Of a stretch of 64,000 bases of DNA, positions 50,664 through 62,022 are shown one piece after another. The stretch is taken from assembly GCF_047496725.1 (NCBI RefSeq), contig NC_132971.1, forward strand, positions 10,979,501 through 11,043,500, written 5' to 3'. Made by a program: the position numbers and the translations under genes. The notes beneath the pieces are model-generated. The model searched no databases. It was not told the DNA's origin and worked only from the letters and a program-made list of their open reading frames with translations. The DNA is from Anoplolepis gracilipes (Eukaryota; Arthropoda; Insecta; Hymenoptera; Formicidae). How positions within the stretch are numbered: position 1 is the first letter of the stretch; the number at the start of each line of letters is the position of its first letter.

Positions 50664-52495
50664 ATGGTGAGTGTCTTCGCGTTGTGTTACTTTTGTAATA
50701 ATCCAACAATATCAACAGCATCATTGTTACGTTTGCGGTTTATTTATGATAAACTCACAATTGATAATATTAAGAATAATTTTCTTTAATTATTGTGCTC
50801 TCGAAAAAAAAATGTCACATTTATTTGCATCATGTTGGAGAGGGATAACCTCTCGGCACGTTAACGCTATTCTTGATACGAGCAATAATTTTAGTGGCAC
50901 TCGTAGTTGCGTTACTTATGTTACGTTTTTATTGTATTTTCCTAGTCAACACACAAGAAGAAGACTAGGAAACTACGTGGACACGTGAGTCATGGTCACG
51001 GTCGCGTTGGTGAGTTTACTCCCATATGATTGTTGTAAGCAGTAAGCTTTCATGTGTCGTAAATGCATAAAGTAAATAAAAATATATGATAAAAGTTGTG
51101 ATAAAAATGCATTTGATATTTATTTTCAATGAAGAAGAGAGAAAGTTTATGTTTTTAATAAATAATTCAGCAAAATATCTCGTAGATATCCATTATTCTG
51201 CGAATGAATACTTCTCAAATGAAAATTGCTGACTTCTTGCGCATAATCTTTCATCTTTTTAGATATACAAGAAAAAAGTCATTGCTTCTACAAGATAAAT
51301 AACAATGTCAATTTTTGTTATTATACATGATGATATTGCAACGGGCGGTCTTAAAAGTGCCGTACAACACTTATATTCGTGTAGATTGTTGCATTCTGAT
51401 TAATTCCTTGCCAAATATCTTTTTTATAATAATAACTTAAATTTTTTTATAATAATAACTTAATAACAAAAATTGTAAATAGTAATTTTAAAATACACAT
51501 ATATTTTAATATTATATCTCACATGAGACAATTTCTGTATTTCGATTCAATTTCTAAGAATGTCACATTTAAACTCTCTTTCTATATTGTACAAACAAAT
51601 TGAAAGTTTATTATAATATCATTCACATTTTTCAGGCAAACACAGGAAGCATCCCGGTGGTCGCGGTAACGCTGGTGGTATGCATCATCATCGAATCAAT
51701 TTCGATAAATACCATCCTGGATACTTTGGAAAGGTGAGACTGCCTCTCCAGGATATTACATATTCGTAAAGGCTATATATTGAATGATGAGAGTTTAATT
51801 TTCACCAGCAAAATAAATGATAGTGATCACATTCTACTACAATTTAAATTATTTTTCGCATGTAAAATCAGGATTATTGAAATTATATTTGTGTCACACA
51901 TTTCTAATTGATTTTGTTCTATTGACAGCTTGGTATGAGGAACTACCATCTGCGGCGTAATACTAAATGGTGCCCTACTATAAATTTAGACAAATTATGG
52001 ACTCTTGTCTCCGAACAGACGAGATTGAAATATAAAGATGTCGAAGGCAAAGCGCCTGTCATTGATCTTGTAAAAGCGGTAAGTCTTTCTTTTAAGTATA
52101 ACTTTTCATGTATTCATTTGTCTTATATATATATTTTTTTTTTCTTTGTTTTTTTTTTAATATTTGGCAATAATTGCCTTACTATATATGATGATATTGC
52201 AACGGGCGGTCTTAAAAGTGCTGTACAACACTTACATTCATGTAGATTGTTGCATTCTGATAGATTCTTTGCAAAATATTAAATATAAAAATTTTAAATA
52301 ATATTTTAAAAATACATAATATGTTTTGATGTTATAGAGTTTATATGAAATGATAAATTTTTTCAGGGATACTACAAACTCTTGGGAAAAGGACGCCTTC
52401 CAAAGCAACCTGTTATAGTAAAAGCTAAATTCTTCAGTAAGCAGGCAGAGGATAAAATTAAGGCAGTTGGTGGCGCGTGTGTCTTGTGCGCATAA
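50664..52495 (+). CDS. RpL27A: Ribosomal protein L27A (uL15)
   Basis: Five exons, 50664-50666 (the ATG alone), 50946-51009, 51636-51733, 51929-52078 and 52367-52495, encode 147 residues, the normal size. The protein starts MSTHKKKTRKLRGHVSHGHG and contains the glycine/histidine-rich RKHPGGRGNAGGMHHHR segment. It ends KAVGGACVLCA. uL15 is a structural component of the cytosolic 60S subunit. A first exon consisting of little more than the start codon, right after a pyrimidine-rich tract, is typical of animal ribosomal protein genes under TOP control. Introns 2 and 4 each carry a C/D snoRNA copy, so the gene is also a snoRNA host. Confidence 0.97.
51322..51404 (+). ncRNA. C/D box snoRNA, U43 (SNORD43)-like, copy 1
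   Basis: In RpL27A intron 2. C box ATGATGA at 51327-51333 and D box CTGA at 51396-51399. The guide ACGGGCGGT just before a D'-like CTTA is complementary to ACCGCCCGT in the conserved 3' region of 18S rRNA. Counting five bases from D' lands on the same cytosine as the vertebrate U43 guide (ACGGGCGGA before CAGA). Predicted role: 2'-O-methylation of that 18S cytosine. Ends are approximate. Confidence 0.8.
52183..52266 (+). ncRNA. C/D box snoRNA, U43 (SNORD43)-like, copy 2
   Basis: In RpL27A intron 4. C box ATGATGA at 52188-52194 and D box CTGA at 52257-52260. It differs from copy 1 at only a few positions between the boxes (for example GTGCTGTAC versus GTGCCGTAC, and CATTCATG versus TATTCGTG) and has the identical ACGGGCGGTCTTA guide. 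Similarity stops near the box boundaries, as expected if only the snoRNA is under selection. Confidence 0.8.
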
Positions 52496-53025
52496 TCATT
52501 GAGTATGTTTTCTTTTTCTAATATTTTCATTTATAATTTTGCAATAGGTAAATTTGGAAAGTGTTAAATTATTTTCACAAAATGCAATGTTTGTATTATA
52601 ATGAATTATTTGTGAAATACAAAAAAAAAAACAAAATTCTAATTTTATGCTTTTTTTATTTTCAGGGTAGAATTTATTTCTATAAGTGTACTCTTGTTAA
52701 TACAAATACTAAAACTTTATAAAAATAAAAATAAAAAAATACATAAATCAAGAGTAATTTATGGGAACAAATATATTTCAGTGATAAATAAAAATTTTTT
52801 AAACACTCGTGTTTTTTTTCTCTCACAAGTTGTCTTATTTTTATAGATAGAGATTACATCTTATTATACATTAAGTATATTACACTTTCTATTTACTTGT
52901 GTAAATATCAAGTTTAGTCTTGCATATCAATGGAATATACAAATATAGTATTATATCTCCTTGAGGAAGATAATACGCGTGAGCTTTTATTAATAAAAAA
53001 AAAATTACTTGAATTGTCAAATGTA
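52496..53025. other. Convergent 3' ends of RpL27A and SF3A2
   Basis: About 530 bp of AT-rich sequence. Poly(A)-type signals are seen for RpL27A (AATAAAAATAAA near 52723) and for SF3A2 on the other strand (TTTATT at 52986-52991). No other gene. Confidence 0.6.
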
Positions 53026-53929
53026 TTATGCTATGTGAGGTGGTGGAGGAGGTATTTGCATTCCACTCGCTAGGAGAGCCGGTGGTGGCGGTACTGGATT
53101 AAATATAGGTGGTCTAGGAGGAGGTGGCGGAACAGGCACCATCGGACTCAGTCCCGGCCTTATCAGAGGAACTGGCGGTGGTGGTACTTTGCCCACGGAT
53201 GGCTTCTCGTTTTTGAATGCAAACTGTAGAAAAAATTGTTTTGTATCCTTATTCCAATGAGTCCAGAACTTTCCTTCCGCCTTCTCCACTTCTCTACTGG
53301 GCACCTGCAAATTATTATAAATGATTAAGGCTTGATTTCATTCATGGAATAATCTTCAAAATATTCAAAGATAGAATTCTCACCTTGAAAGCGATAGTCT
53401 CATATGGTTCAGCTGCAAACAGCAGATACTGCCATTTGCGATCCGGTGGCTCGACTCTCTGCTCGTAAGCGGACATAAACCTGTGTCGTGGTATCACATT
53501 GTCCGCTACCTCTGGATAGTCTACCTGAAACAGTAGACTCTGCTGGCCGGATTCTGGATCGCGTTGCTTCGTAACTCGATAACCGGGTCGACCGATCTTT
53601 ACGAATTTCTTGGGTTCGACCCGGGGTTTCTCCGGCGCCAGAGTCTGCGGCGCTTCCTTGGCCTCCTTCGCCGCTCTCCTGGCCAGATTAGCCTGATGCT
53701 TCTTGCCCTGCGTATGCGCCAGGTAACTGCCCTCATTGTTGTGTAAAGTGAGACACAATTTGCACTCGTACGAGCCCAGGTGATTCTTCATAAAATATGG
53801 GTCCTTGTTCAAGTCGATGGTCTCCAGGGCGAGCTGACGGAGCCGCTCCCGGCGGTCGCGGTTGCTCTCCGACCAGGAGGCGACCCCGCCGCCGCCGGTT
53901 TTACCACCAGGACGATTTTGGAAATCCAT
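53026..53929 (-). CDS. Sf3a2: Splicing factor 3A subunit 2 (SF3A2/SAP62)
   Basis: Two minus-strand exons, 53929-53384 and 53304-53026, encode 274 residues. The N-terminus MDFQNRPGGKTGGGGVASW is diagnostic. A U1/matrin-type C2H2 finger (about 54-78; YECKLC...HTQGKKH) follows, then the conserved EPKKFVKIGRPGYRVTKQRD segment and the WTHWNKDTKQFFLQF block. The C-terminus (about 222-274) is a proline-rich tail, much shorter than in mammals. SF3A2 belongs to the SF3A trimer of the U2 snRNP and helps bind it to the branch site in the nucleus. Its start is about 800 bp from that of WDR45 on the opposite strand, so the two may share a promoter region. Confidence 0.96.
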
Positions 53930-54727
53930 CCTCGATCACTCGGAATGAAGAGACGAGGTTTTTTTTGAAAATCGCTCTTCGTGAAATGTAAAAATCACCA
54001 AACGAGAATGTAAATATAAATAATCCCGTATGATGTGGTTATAATACACGATACACCATAAATAATTGTCTTACTTGCTACAACCGTGTTTAACAACTTT
54101 ATTAGATGGGCATACGAACTGGAACCTCGTGCCCGATTGGACAAATTCTCGATCACAATATTTTTTCTTATATCATAACATATGTTCCTCGACATAGATA
54201 TAGTAAGCCTTAAGCCGTAAGGAATTGACCAATCACAGTTGAATATGAGAAGAATAATCGAATGTGATTGGTTAATTTCTTACTGCTTACTACACCTATT
54301 GTAGATCCAGTTTTACAAGAAAGGATTTGACATTTGACCACTCAGGACTGGACGGACAGAGATTTCTTTGTCCTTATTGGTCAAATCCTATGCAACCTAG
54401 ATTTTCGACGCGGTAATCTGATATAAGCATGACAGCATGACAGCTTCTTTGCAACGCGAGAGATTCATCGTGTTTCTCTGTGTTCATTGTGTCTGCTATT
54501 GTTATGAGGAAGCACACTTGTTGATAAATAATAGAAGTTTGGTCGAGATTTGACCAGATTTAATCATGCCACGATTTAATCTCAATACGACATGGATTTA
54601 ATGTTTAAGTTGTTGCTAAAAATCGCTTCTATTTCCTGAAGAGAAAAAAAAAAGATCAAGATTATTAATAGAACCATTGCACGTTCTATTGCTACTTCGA
54701 CGCTTTGTCGACGTAAATTATTGAGTT
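53930..54727. promoter_or_regulatory. Shared promoter region of SF3A2 and WDR45
   Basis: The two start codons face away from each other across 798 bp. A motif of the form GACCAATCACA near 54228-54238, with ATTGG-type elements at 54137, 54268 and 54377, gives several CCAAT-like sites in both orientations. No TATA box is evident at either end. Shared control is an inference from geometry. Confidence 0.4.
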
Positions 54728-56236
54728 ATGGCTGCGAGAGGTATTCACAGTTTGAGATTTAATCAAGATCAAGGTGAGCTTCTCAACCTTTCTAATTGGA
54801 GAAAGAATTTTTTTATTGACATTGTCTCCCTTCGATAGGATGCTTTACTTGTTGCATGGAATCTGGGCTGAGAATCTACAACGTCGAACCATTAGTCGAG
54901 AAGGCACACTTTGACAATGATTTCATGGGGAGCATCTCCATGGCAGAGATGCTCTGGAGAACAAACGTGATTGCTGTAGTGGGTGGTGGAAACCGTGCTA
55001 AATTTGCTGATAACACTGTCTTAATCTACGATGATCTATCAAAAAAATTTGTCATGGAAGTCACTTTTACCAGTTTAATCAAAGCAGTTAGATTGCGAAG
55101 AGATAAGTAAGTTATTTGACGTTCCATATGTTTCTTTTCGTAAATACAAAAAGGAAAAGAGCTGTCTATTTATATAAGAATGATCTTGTGTTGTAGGATG
55201 GTGGTAGCGCTACAGCGAGAGATTCACGTTTTTTCATTTCCCACACCTATTCGAAGGCTGTTGACTCTTGAAACTAGAGATAATCCGATGGGTTTGGTAG
55301 AAATTGCAACATTTGCGACGGCGCAGAGGCAGCTACTGGCTTTTCCTGGCCACAAACTTGGCAGTGTACAATTGGTAGATCTCGCAGCCACCGAAGCTGG
55401 AAGTTCCAGCGCTCCTGTCACTCTCTCTGCACATCAGGTATTTTAACAATTAATAACTCGAGCAATGTTTCATTTGTTCATTATTGCATTCATGTGTATA
55501 AATTCCTGCAATAACAACAGGGTGCACTGGCGTGTCTGGCAGTTAACGGAAATGGGACCATGATTGCTACTGCGTCCGTTCAAGGAACTTTAATCAGAGT
55601 ATGGGATTCTGTGCGCAGGAGTTTATTAGTTGAATTGAGGCGAGGTGCTGATCCTGCTACACTCTATTGGTTAGTATAAAGATTAATATCATCATGCAAA
55701 CTTAGTACAAGTTAACATTTTTATTTTATTAATTATTGCATATTTTAATTTTTTTTAGTATAACTTTTAGCAGAGACTCAGAATTTTTGTGTGTCTCGAG
55801 TGACAAGGGGACAGTACACATATTTGCTCTGAAAAATACCAGTTTGAATCGACGATCCACGTACGTGTTTTTCGAGCAAATATTAGTTATTTTAATTGCG
55901 TAATATATGAATAACTTTATATTATCGTTTTTAGTTTTTCAAACATGGGTTTTCTTGGTAATTACGTCGAGAGTCAATGGGCCCTAGCTACTTTCACGGT
56001 ACCTCCAGAATGCGCGTGCGTTTGTGCATTTGGCATGCACAATTCTGTGATAGGTATATTTTGTATGAAAAAAAAAATTATTATTGATGTGTGCTTTGCT
56101 TTCTATCTTTTTCCTCTTTATTTCAGCTGTATGTATGGACGGAACATTTCACAAATATGTCTTCACTGCAGAAGGAAATTGTAATCGACAAGCATTCGAC
56201 GTCTTTCTCGATGTGTGCGATGACGATGATTTTTAA
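54728..56236 (+). CDS. Wdr45: WDR45 / WIPI4, PI3P-binding PROPPIN of autophagy
   Basis: Seven exons in phase, 54728-54773, 54839-55106, 55197-55437, 55521-55669, 55759-55860, 55935-56053 and 56127-56236, encode 344 residues, a normal family length. The N-terminus SLRFNQDQGCFTCC, the GLRIYNVEPL strand, FPGHKLGSVQLVDLA and the C-terminus AFDVFLDVCDDDDF align closely with vertebrate WDR45. The phosphoinositide-binding motif is LRRG at residues 224-227, within VELRRGADPATLYC. The protein folds as a seven-bladed propeller, binds PI3P on the forming autophagosome and works with ATG2 in lipid transfer. The DDDDF tail supports the WIPI4 (WDR45) assignment over WIPI1/2. It converges on SMIM20. Confidence 0.95.
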
Positions 56237-56656
56237 CATAAGGCCTACTGTGTTTTTATGGATAAATACAAGATTATTATTGTTATAAAACAGTACTTGC
56301 AACGAAATTTCTCTAGTCGGTTTGCAAATTCTTGTATGTGATAATTGTACAGGTATGCAGGTAATTGAGTCAATTATGCAAGAAGTACAAGTCGTAAAAA
56401 AATTAAAATCACAAGTCCCATTTGTGGCTTTTCAACTTTTTTACGACACATGTGCTTTGCATAATTAATTATATAGTTGTAATATTGATAGACATATATT
56501 TTGTACAACAAAACAGGCCATGTAATTATTTTTTATTTATCACCTAGCCTTTATCTTGACATGCAGAAAAAACTTTACATATCATATAATTTATTATATA
56601 ATACACTGATTCTATAGGAACCTTCAAGTAAATTTTATTTTTAGAATAATTTATGT

Positions 56657-56897
56657 CTATTTATCTGAAGAGAAAGCTCGTTCTCTAATTCTCTCTGAAA
56701 GAAATAAATTACTTGTTATAATAATTAATAAGAAAATAATAGATATTAATAAATCGTTTAATATTTCAAGAAAAAACATGCATACTATATGGTTCAGGAT
56801 CTATCATAGGTCGGATCATAGAAGCGTAACAGAATACACCTATAAGTCCAACAAAACCTCCGACAAATACACCATATCTCCATCCTTTCAATCGCAT
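56657..56897 (-). CDS. Smim20: SMIM20/MITRAC7-like small mitochondrial inner-membrane protein
   Basis: Two minus-strand exons, 56897-56786 and 56694-56657, splice in phase to a 49-residue protein. It begins MRLKGWRYGVFVGGFVGLIG, has one membrane segment (about 8-27), then the family's IRP-M-(x)n-Y motif as SMIRPMIDPEPY, and ends KRIRERAFSSDK. SMIM20 (MITRAC7) chaperones newly made COX1 during cytochrome c oxidase assembly in the inner membrane. The insect form is shorter than the human protein (about 67-69 residues). The ATG at 56897 is chosen because the homology starts there; the open frame continues upstream with weak-looking sequence. Confidence 0.75.
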
Positions 56898-58778
56898 AGC
56901 TCCCAACTTATCTATTACATAAAGAAACGTATATGAGTTTTGAATACCAATCAATTTAAACCATAAATAGAAAAATTTTTATCATAAAAAAATTGAATTC
57001 CAAAAAAATACATACTGTTGATTAACTATAATACCATTACAGAAAAATATCGCACTAATTTTTATTGCGACAATTATACATATGTATGTTAACCACTAAA
57101 TAATCCAGAGTTTTATTTGTGCAAAAGCTATCGTATATTATTGTTATCTCGTGTTTATTTTTGAGGTTATGGAAATATCGATAGTACGAGTTTCGATACG
57201 AGAATCGCAGATCGCAGTGACATTCGATAAATTTAAAATAAGTTGTAAGGGTTTAGCTGTCACCCTGTCACTAATAACTAATAATAATAATCAACGGTGC
57301 GCGGCAGCATCTTCACAAGATCTATCTTTTCTTGAAGATTCCAACAAATGTCGACCTCCACAATCGACCGGCACAGATCCCACTTCGGAATTCAATAATT
57401 CTGTAAGATACTGATAAGGAAAGTGGATACGATCACCAATTCCCGTAAGGATGAATAAAGTTAAGCCTCGATAGGCCACGTGTAGATACACAAGCATTAA
57501 TGTCAGGATAAAACATATAGAGATAATTTAAAGTGTTCAGAGTTCACTGAATTTATTAAATTAAGATGGCAGTGACAGCGCACGAACCACTAGAGCTGAT
57601 AATTGTTCGTAATAACGGTTCACTAATATAAAAGATACTCGGATCATTCGCAGACAGAAAAAGCTCTCGAATTAAAAATATCTATCCTTTTATCGATCTT
57701 GCTCCGAAATCCTATTCTGACGCAATCCTGCGCACCTCATCCATCAAATATTTTTTTAGAGTAAAACGTATAAGAAACATATAAAATATGAAAAAGTTGA
57801 ACTTAAATAAATGTTTGCAATAATATTTATCTAAGAAATATTATATTATAAATTTATACACATAATAAATTATATATATATATATGTATATATATAAATT
57901 ATATATATATAATTTTATGTAAATTTATAATATATTTTTTAGATAACAAAATTATTACGCGCATTTTAGTTCAACTTTTTTGTATTTTATGTGTCCATAT
58001 GCTTCTGATATTTTATCATGTATGATTATATGTATCAGAAACAAAAAGTCTTATATGCAACATTAGTCGACGATTGCAGTAACAATGCATTATTGAAAAT
58101 TCTTGACATTGCAATATTGCTAACGTGCCTCATATAACGTGTGTGTACAAAAATTATATCTTACAATATATCATCTTACTATAGAAAATAACATTTTTTC
58201 ATTTCGCATTTTATCGATTTAAAAATAATTTTTTAAATTTATCAAATTAAATTATTTATTAAAAATGTATTTATTAACTTTTACCGATAATCCACGATAA
58301 TTTATCGAAATCAAGGTTGACAATTTTGACATATATGTGATTGACAGAAGTCGGTGACAATATCATATATTTTTTCACATTAGTGTCCGAGAGTAAAAAC
58401 TCAAACAGAGAAAGAGTTATCCTATAAAAGTTACGTAAATATATGTTAATCAGAGACGTCTATATTTTTTATTGTACACAAGTATCTAAGCATATATATA
58501 CATATTATGTAGAAATGGATGGTGGTTCGATCTCGTTGCCGCGTGTATGATTTCTTTGCGAAAAATCACGATTTAAAATAAATACGATCTCTGCGTGGAC
58601 GCACATAAATAACGATTAAGCCGAAAAATTATTTTCGTAACAGTGTTGAAGTTTATCAATAAAGATATCCTATTGAGGAAATATGCGGACATCAGTGCCG
58701 CTCCATTGACAGGTTATATTCGTGAATAAATGTGAATCGATCGCAGTATAGAATCACGAAGGAAAAAAAAAGGAGAAG
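56898..58778. other. Intergenic region between divergent SMIM20 and PIG-U
   Basis: Mostly AT-rich. Short overlapping open frames at 57151-57414 (+) and 57291-57497 (-) have no recognisable domain. Near 58055-58135 there are GCAATATTGC-type words that also occur in the hairpin at 60990-61054, suggesting scraps of a common small repeat. Confidence 0.5.
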
Positions 58779-60406
58779 ATGTCGAGAAAGTGGTTGTCAA
58801 ATTTTGCATTAGCCGGAACTATCAGATTGCTGTTAATGAACTCTGAATATCAAAAGATCATCGGTAATCGTGTCGAGGTGTCAACCGCCCTAAACTCTTG
58901 GAAGAGAGGTTAGTTGATTCTGTATGCATTAAAGTTTACAAAGATTATAAAAAGAATATGATTTCGTTTCGGTTGTTCGAAAAATACTTGGCAAAAATCG
59001 TTTTATTTTCAATCGATTGAGGAGCAGATTTTTATCATGGCAAAGATTTATAACGTTAATTCCGATTGATTTTCAGTGACTGAAGGAGTTTACTTATATG
59101 AATTCGGCATAGATCCTTATGAAGGAGACCTGTTCCATGAAACTCCAATAGGCTTATACGTTTTTAAGCTTATACAGAAGTATTTACCTCAATGGGCATT
59201 ATTTTTGCTATTTGTTGTTACCGATCTGACAACTGCTCTATGCCTTGCACTTACCGCAAAGCGCTATGCCATTGAACTGGTCAGTTTGATATGAATGAGA
59301 TGACAGTTGAGCTCAGAATCTAATTCAATTATTTTTATACTTATTACAATCAAAAAGGTGTATTTATATTGCTATTTGTATATATTACAGGCAACAAAAA
59401 GAAAAGAGGGAAAGGATGACAGCGAGAAGCTTAATGATAATCCTGGCACATCTGCTTTGTATGTGTCCGCGGGATATTTGTTTAATCCTTACATAATACT
59501 GAACTGTGTCGGTCTAACAACGACAGTTTTTACAAATCTACTCTATTCAATCGCGCTGATATCAATGACAAGACGTTCCATGTTCTGGAGTTGCATGTCC
59601 ATAGCACTGCTGACACTGCAAGGGCTCTATCCTATATCGCTCATGGTACCTGCGACCATCCATGTCGCCAGTGTGGCAAAGAATAGAAGAATCAGTATTA
59701 TTACAATGATACTCATATTTATAAGCATCTTAACTGTCCTATTCGCCATTTCCTACAGCATCATGGGAAGCTGGTCGTTTCTAGGAAACACAATCGGTTT
59801 CATATTGACAGTTCCCGACTTGCGTCCGAATATTGGACTGTACTGGTACTTCTTTACAGAGATGTTTGAGCATTTTAGATGGCTCTTCATTGCGTCCTTT
59901 CAAATAAACGTCAGTTTATTATACATAGTCCCGCTAGCATTACGATTACGACGCGATCCAATGTTACTGGCGTTCTCTTATCTAGCGATAGCTGCCATAT
60001 TTAAGTCCTATCCATGCATTGGAGACGTTGGTTTCTATATATCTTTATTACCACTATGGAAGCATTTGTTTCAACGTGAGTCAAAGAAAATTAGTTTTAA
60101 ATCAGTGATGCAAATTGTTTCTAATCCTATCTAACTTAATTTTTTTTTCCAGATATGCAACAGGGATTTATCGTAGGTTGTTTTCTATTATTTTGTACGG
60201 TGTTTGCGCCGACTGTATGGCATCAGTGGATATATTCCAGATCGGCAAACGCAAATTTCTATTTTGGGGTAACACTGGCATTTGCCATAGCACAAATCTT
60301 CCTTCTTACAGATATCTTGTTTGCCAGTGTAAAACACGAGTTTGCAATTCAACATGGTATCAATAAGAAGGTTAATGGAAATGAGGCTAAATTGCTACTC
60401 GAATAA
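58779..60406 (+). CDS. Pigu: PIG-U, GPI transamidase complex subunit
   Basis: Four exons, 58779-58908, 59077-59279, 59391-60075 and 60153-60406, encode 423 residues (human about 435). The order of motifs fits the family: EVSTALNSWKRVTEGVYLYE near the N-terminus, then YEGDLFHETPIGLYVF, LFNPYIILNCVG, GSWSFLGNTIGFILTVPDLR and PNIGLYWYFFTEMFEHFRWL, and a hydrophobic C-terminal region. Multiple membrane segments run through the protein. PIG-U is an endoplasmic-reticulum subunit of the transamidase that attaches preassembled GPI anchors to proteins, and is thought to help recognise the anchor lipid. The family resembles PIG-M-type mannosyltransferases. The start follows MSRKWLSNFALAG. It converges on the helicase gene. 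Confidence 0.95.
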
Positions 60407-60839
60407 GTATAAGAAGCTTTTCCAAATATGTATAATAGTTTGTTGGTGAATGATACCAAGTGATACAGTATTTCTGGAGCATTTGTTGCATAAAAATAAA
60501 TAATTTTCTACAAAAAGTGTTTTTATTCAAGCTGATTGATTTACGCTAATTTATTTTGAAGCATTTGTTATCATTCATAAAATCTTGTTCTTACAAAGTC
60601 TATATCAGAACGATTGCATAAAATTCGTAATCTCGGTTGCAAACATGTTTATGATAAACAAATTTATACAATTATAAAACCAGAAAAAAGCAATCTGCAA
60701 TTATGTTGTATAAAATTTTCTGCTTACGCCATTATAACCAAATATAACAACTTTTAATTGTATAACACTAAATTATTTTATATTTTACTTACAAATATAT
60801 TTTACATATTTAATATTAATATATAAATAGATAAATATA

Positions 60840-60888
<49 letters not shown>

Positions 60889-61181
60889 GGTTTATATTTT
60901 ATGTATGTTTACTTACATTATTACACATTTAAATGTAATAATTTAATACTGCAATATGTTTAATACTGAACGTCAATATTTGTACACTTCCATATAGCAC
61001 AGAACATTGTAGCAATATTGCAGCAATGTTACTACAATATTCTGTGCTATATGGATTTCAAATAATGTACTTGAAAAACGAGATATAAATATTAGATTTA
61101 ATTGTCCGACATATATCTCGTGATAAAATAATGCAAATAATATCTTTAAAAATATCATCATATGTCATCAACTATTTTTTT
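60407..61181. other. Convergent 3' region with (TA)n run and hairpin
   Basis: An AATAAA-type signal at about 60498 serves PIG-U. A (TA)n microsatellite spans 60843-60886. A near-perfect stem-loop occupies 60990-61054. No coding sequence. Confidence 0.6.
60990..61054. repeat. 65-bp near-perfect stem-loop
   Basis: The first 15 bases (CCATATAGCACAGAA) are exactly complementary to the last 15 (TTCTGTGCTATATGG). The stem extends to about 26 bp with two mismatches around a 13-base loop. GTAC words flank both sides at unequal distance. It is probably a small hairpin MITE relic; a hairpin RNA is possible. Confidence 0.8.
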
Positions 61182-61959
61182 CTATATTAGTGTTAATTTT
61201 TTCTCCATTGCACGCACTAATACATTGGTTAATTCCTCTTTTTCGTTCTTTCCAAGCTCTACAGTAACAGATATTTTAGTGTTGAATGCATTATTGTCAT
61301 TATTCGCATCTGCTTCGTAATCGGTTATTAATTTCGCTATTTCATCTGGCTTTAATGGAGAGCGTTTGAATGGGATACACCCACCATGTTCTTCACAGTA
61401 GTCCCAGAGTGCTTTCCAATTTTCATTTGTGCAAAGAATATTTGGATTGCCAATTATTATCATAAGTGCTTTTGCGCGTGTCAGAGCAACATTAAATCTC
61501 TAAAAAAATCCAGAAACATTACATATATAAATGTATATATTTATAAAATGTATATATGCATATAAAACATTACTGATTGTAAGTATGCCTGTGTATCATA
61601 AAATAGATTCACATACCCTTGGATTAGATAAGAAACCAATGTGTTCTTTATTGTTGTGTTCAAAGACTTTGGATCGTACTGTTGACAATATTATCACATT
61701 TCGTTCTTGTCCTTGAAATGTCTCAACTGTTCCTACAGTTATGTTTTCCAGTTGTATTTCTGCTAAACATTTAATAATTTGCATCTGTTGCTGCCTAAAA
61801 GGCGTTATTATTCCAATATCCTTCGGCATTATCTTGCGGTTTCCAAATTTCGTATTAATCAGCATTTTCACATATTTTATCACTAATAATACTTCAGCTG
61901 TGTTAGAGACACTATAAATTAAACATAACTTGTACAATTTTGAAAACAATTGCTAATTA

Positions 61960-62022
<63 letters not shown>

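Noticed and set aside
51780..51880. ATGATGA C-box-like word in RpL27A intron 3
   Set aside because: No CTGA D box at a suitable distance and no similarity to the two snoRNA copies in introns 2 and 4.
57151..57497. Overlapping plus and minus open frames between SMIM20 and PIG-U
   Set aside because: Neither shows a domain or a splice partner, and they overlap each other on opposite strands.
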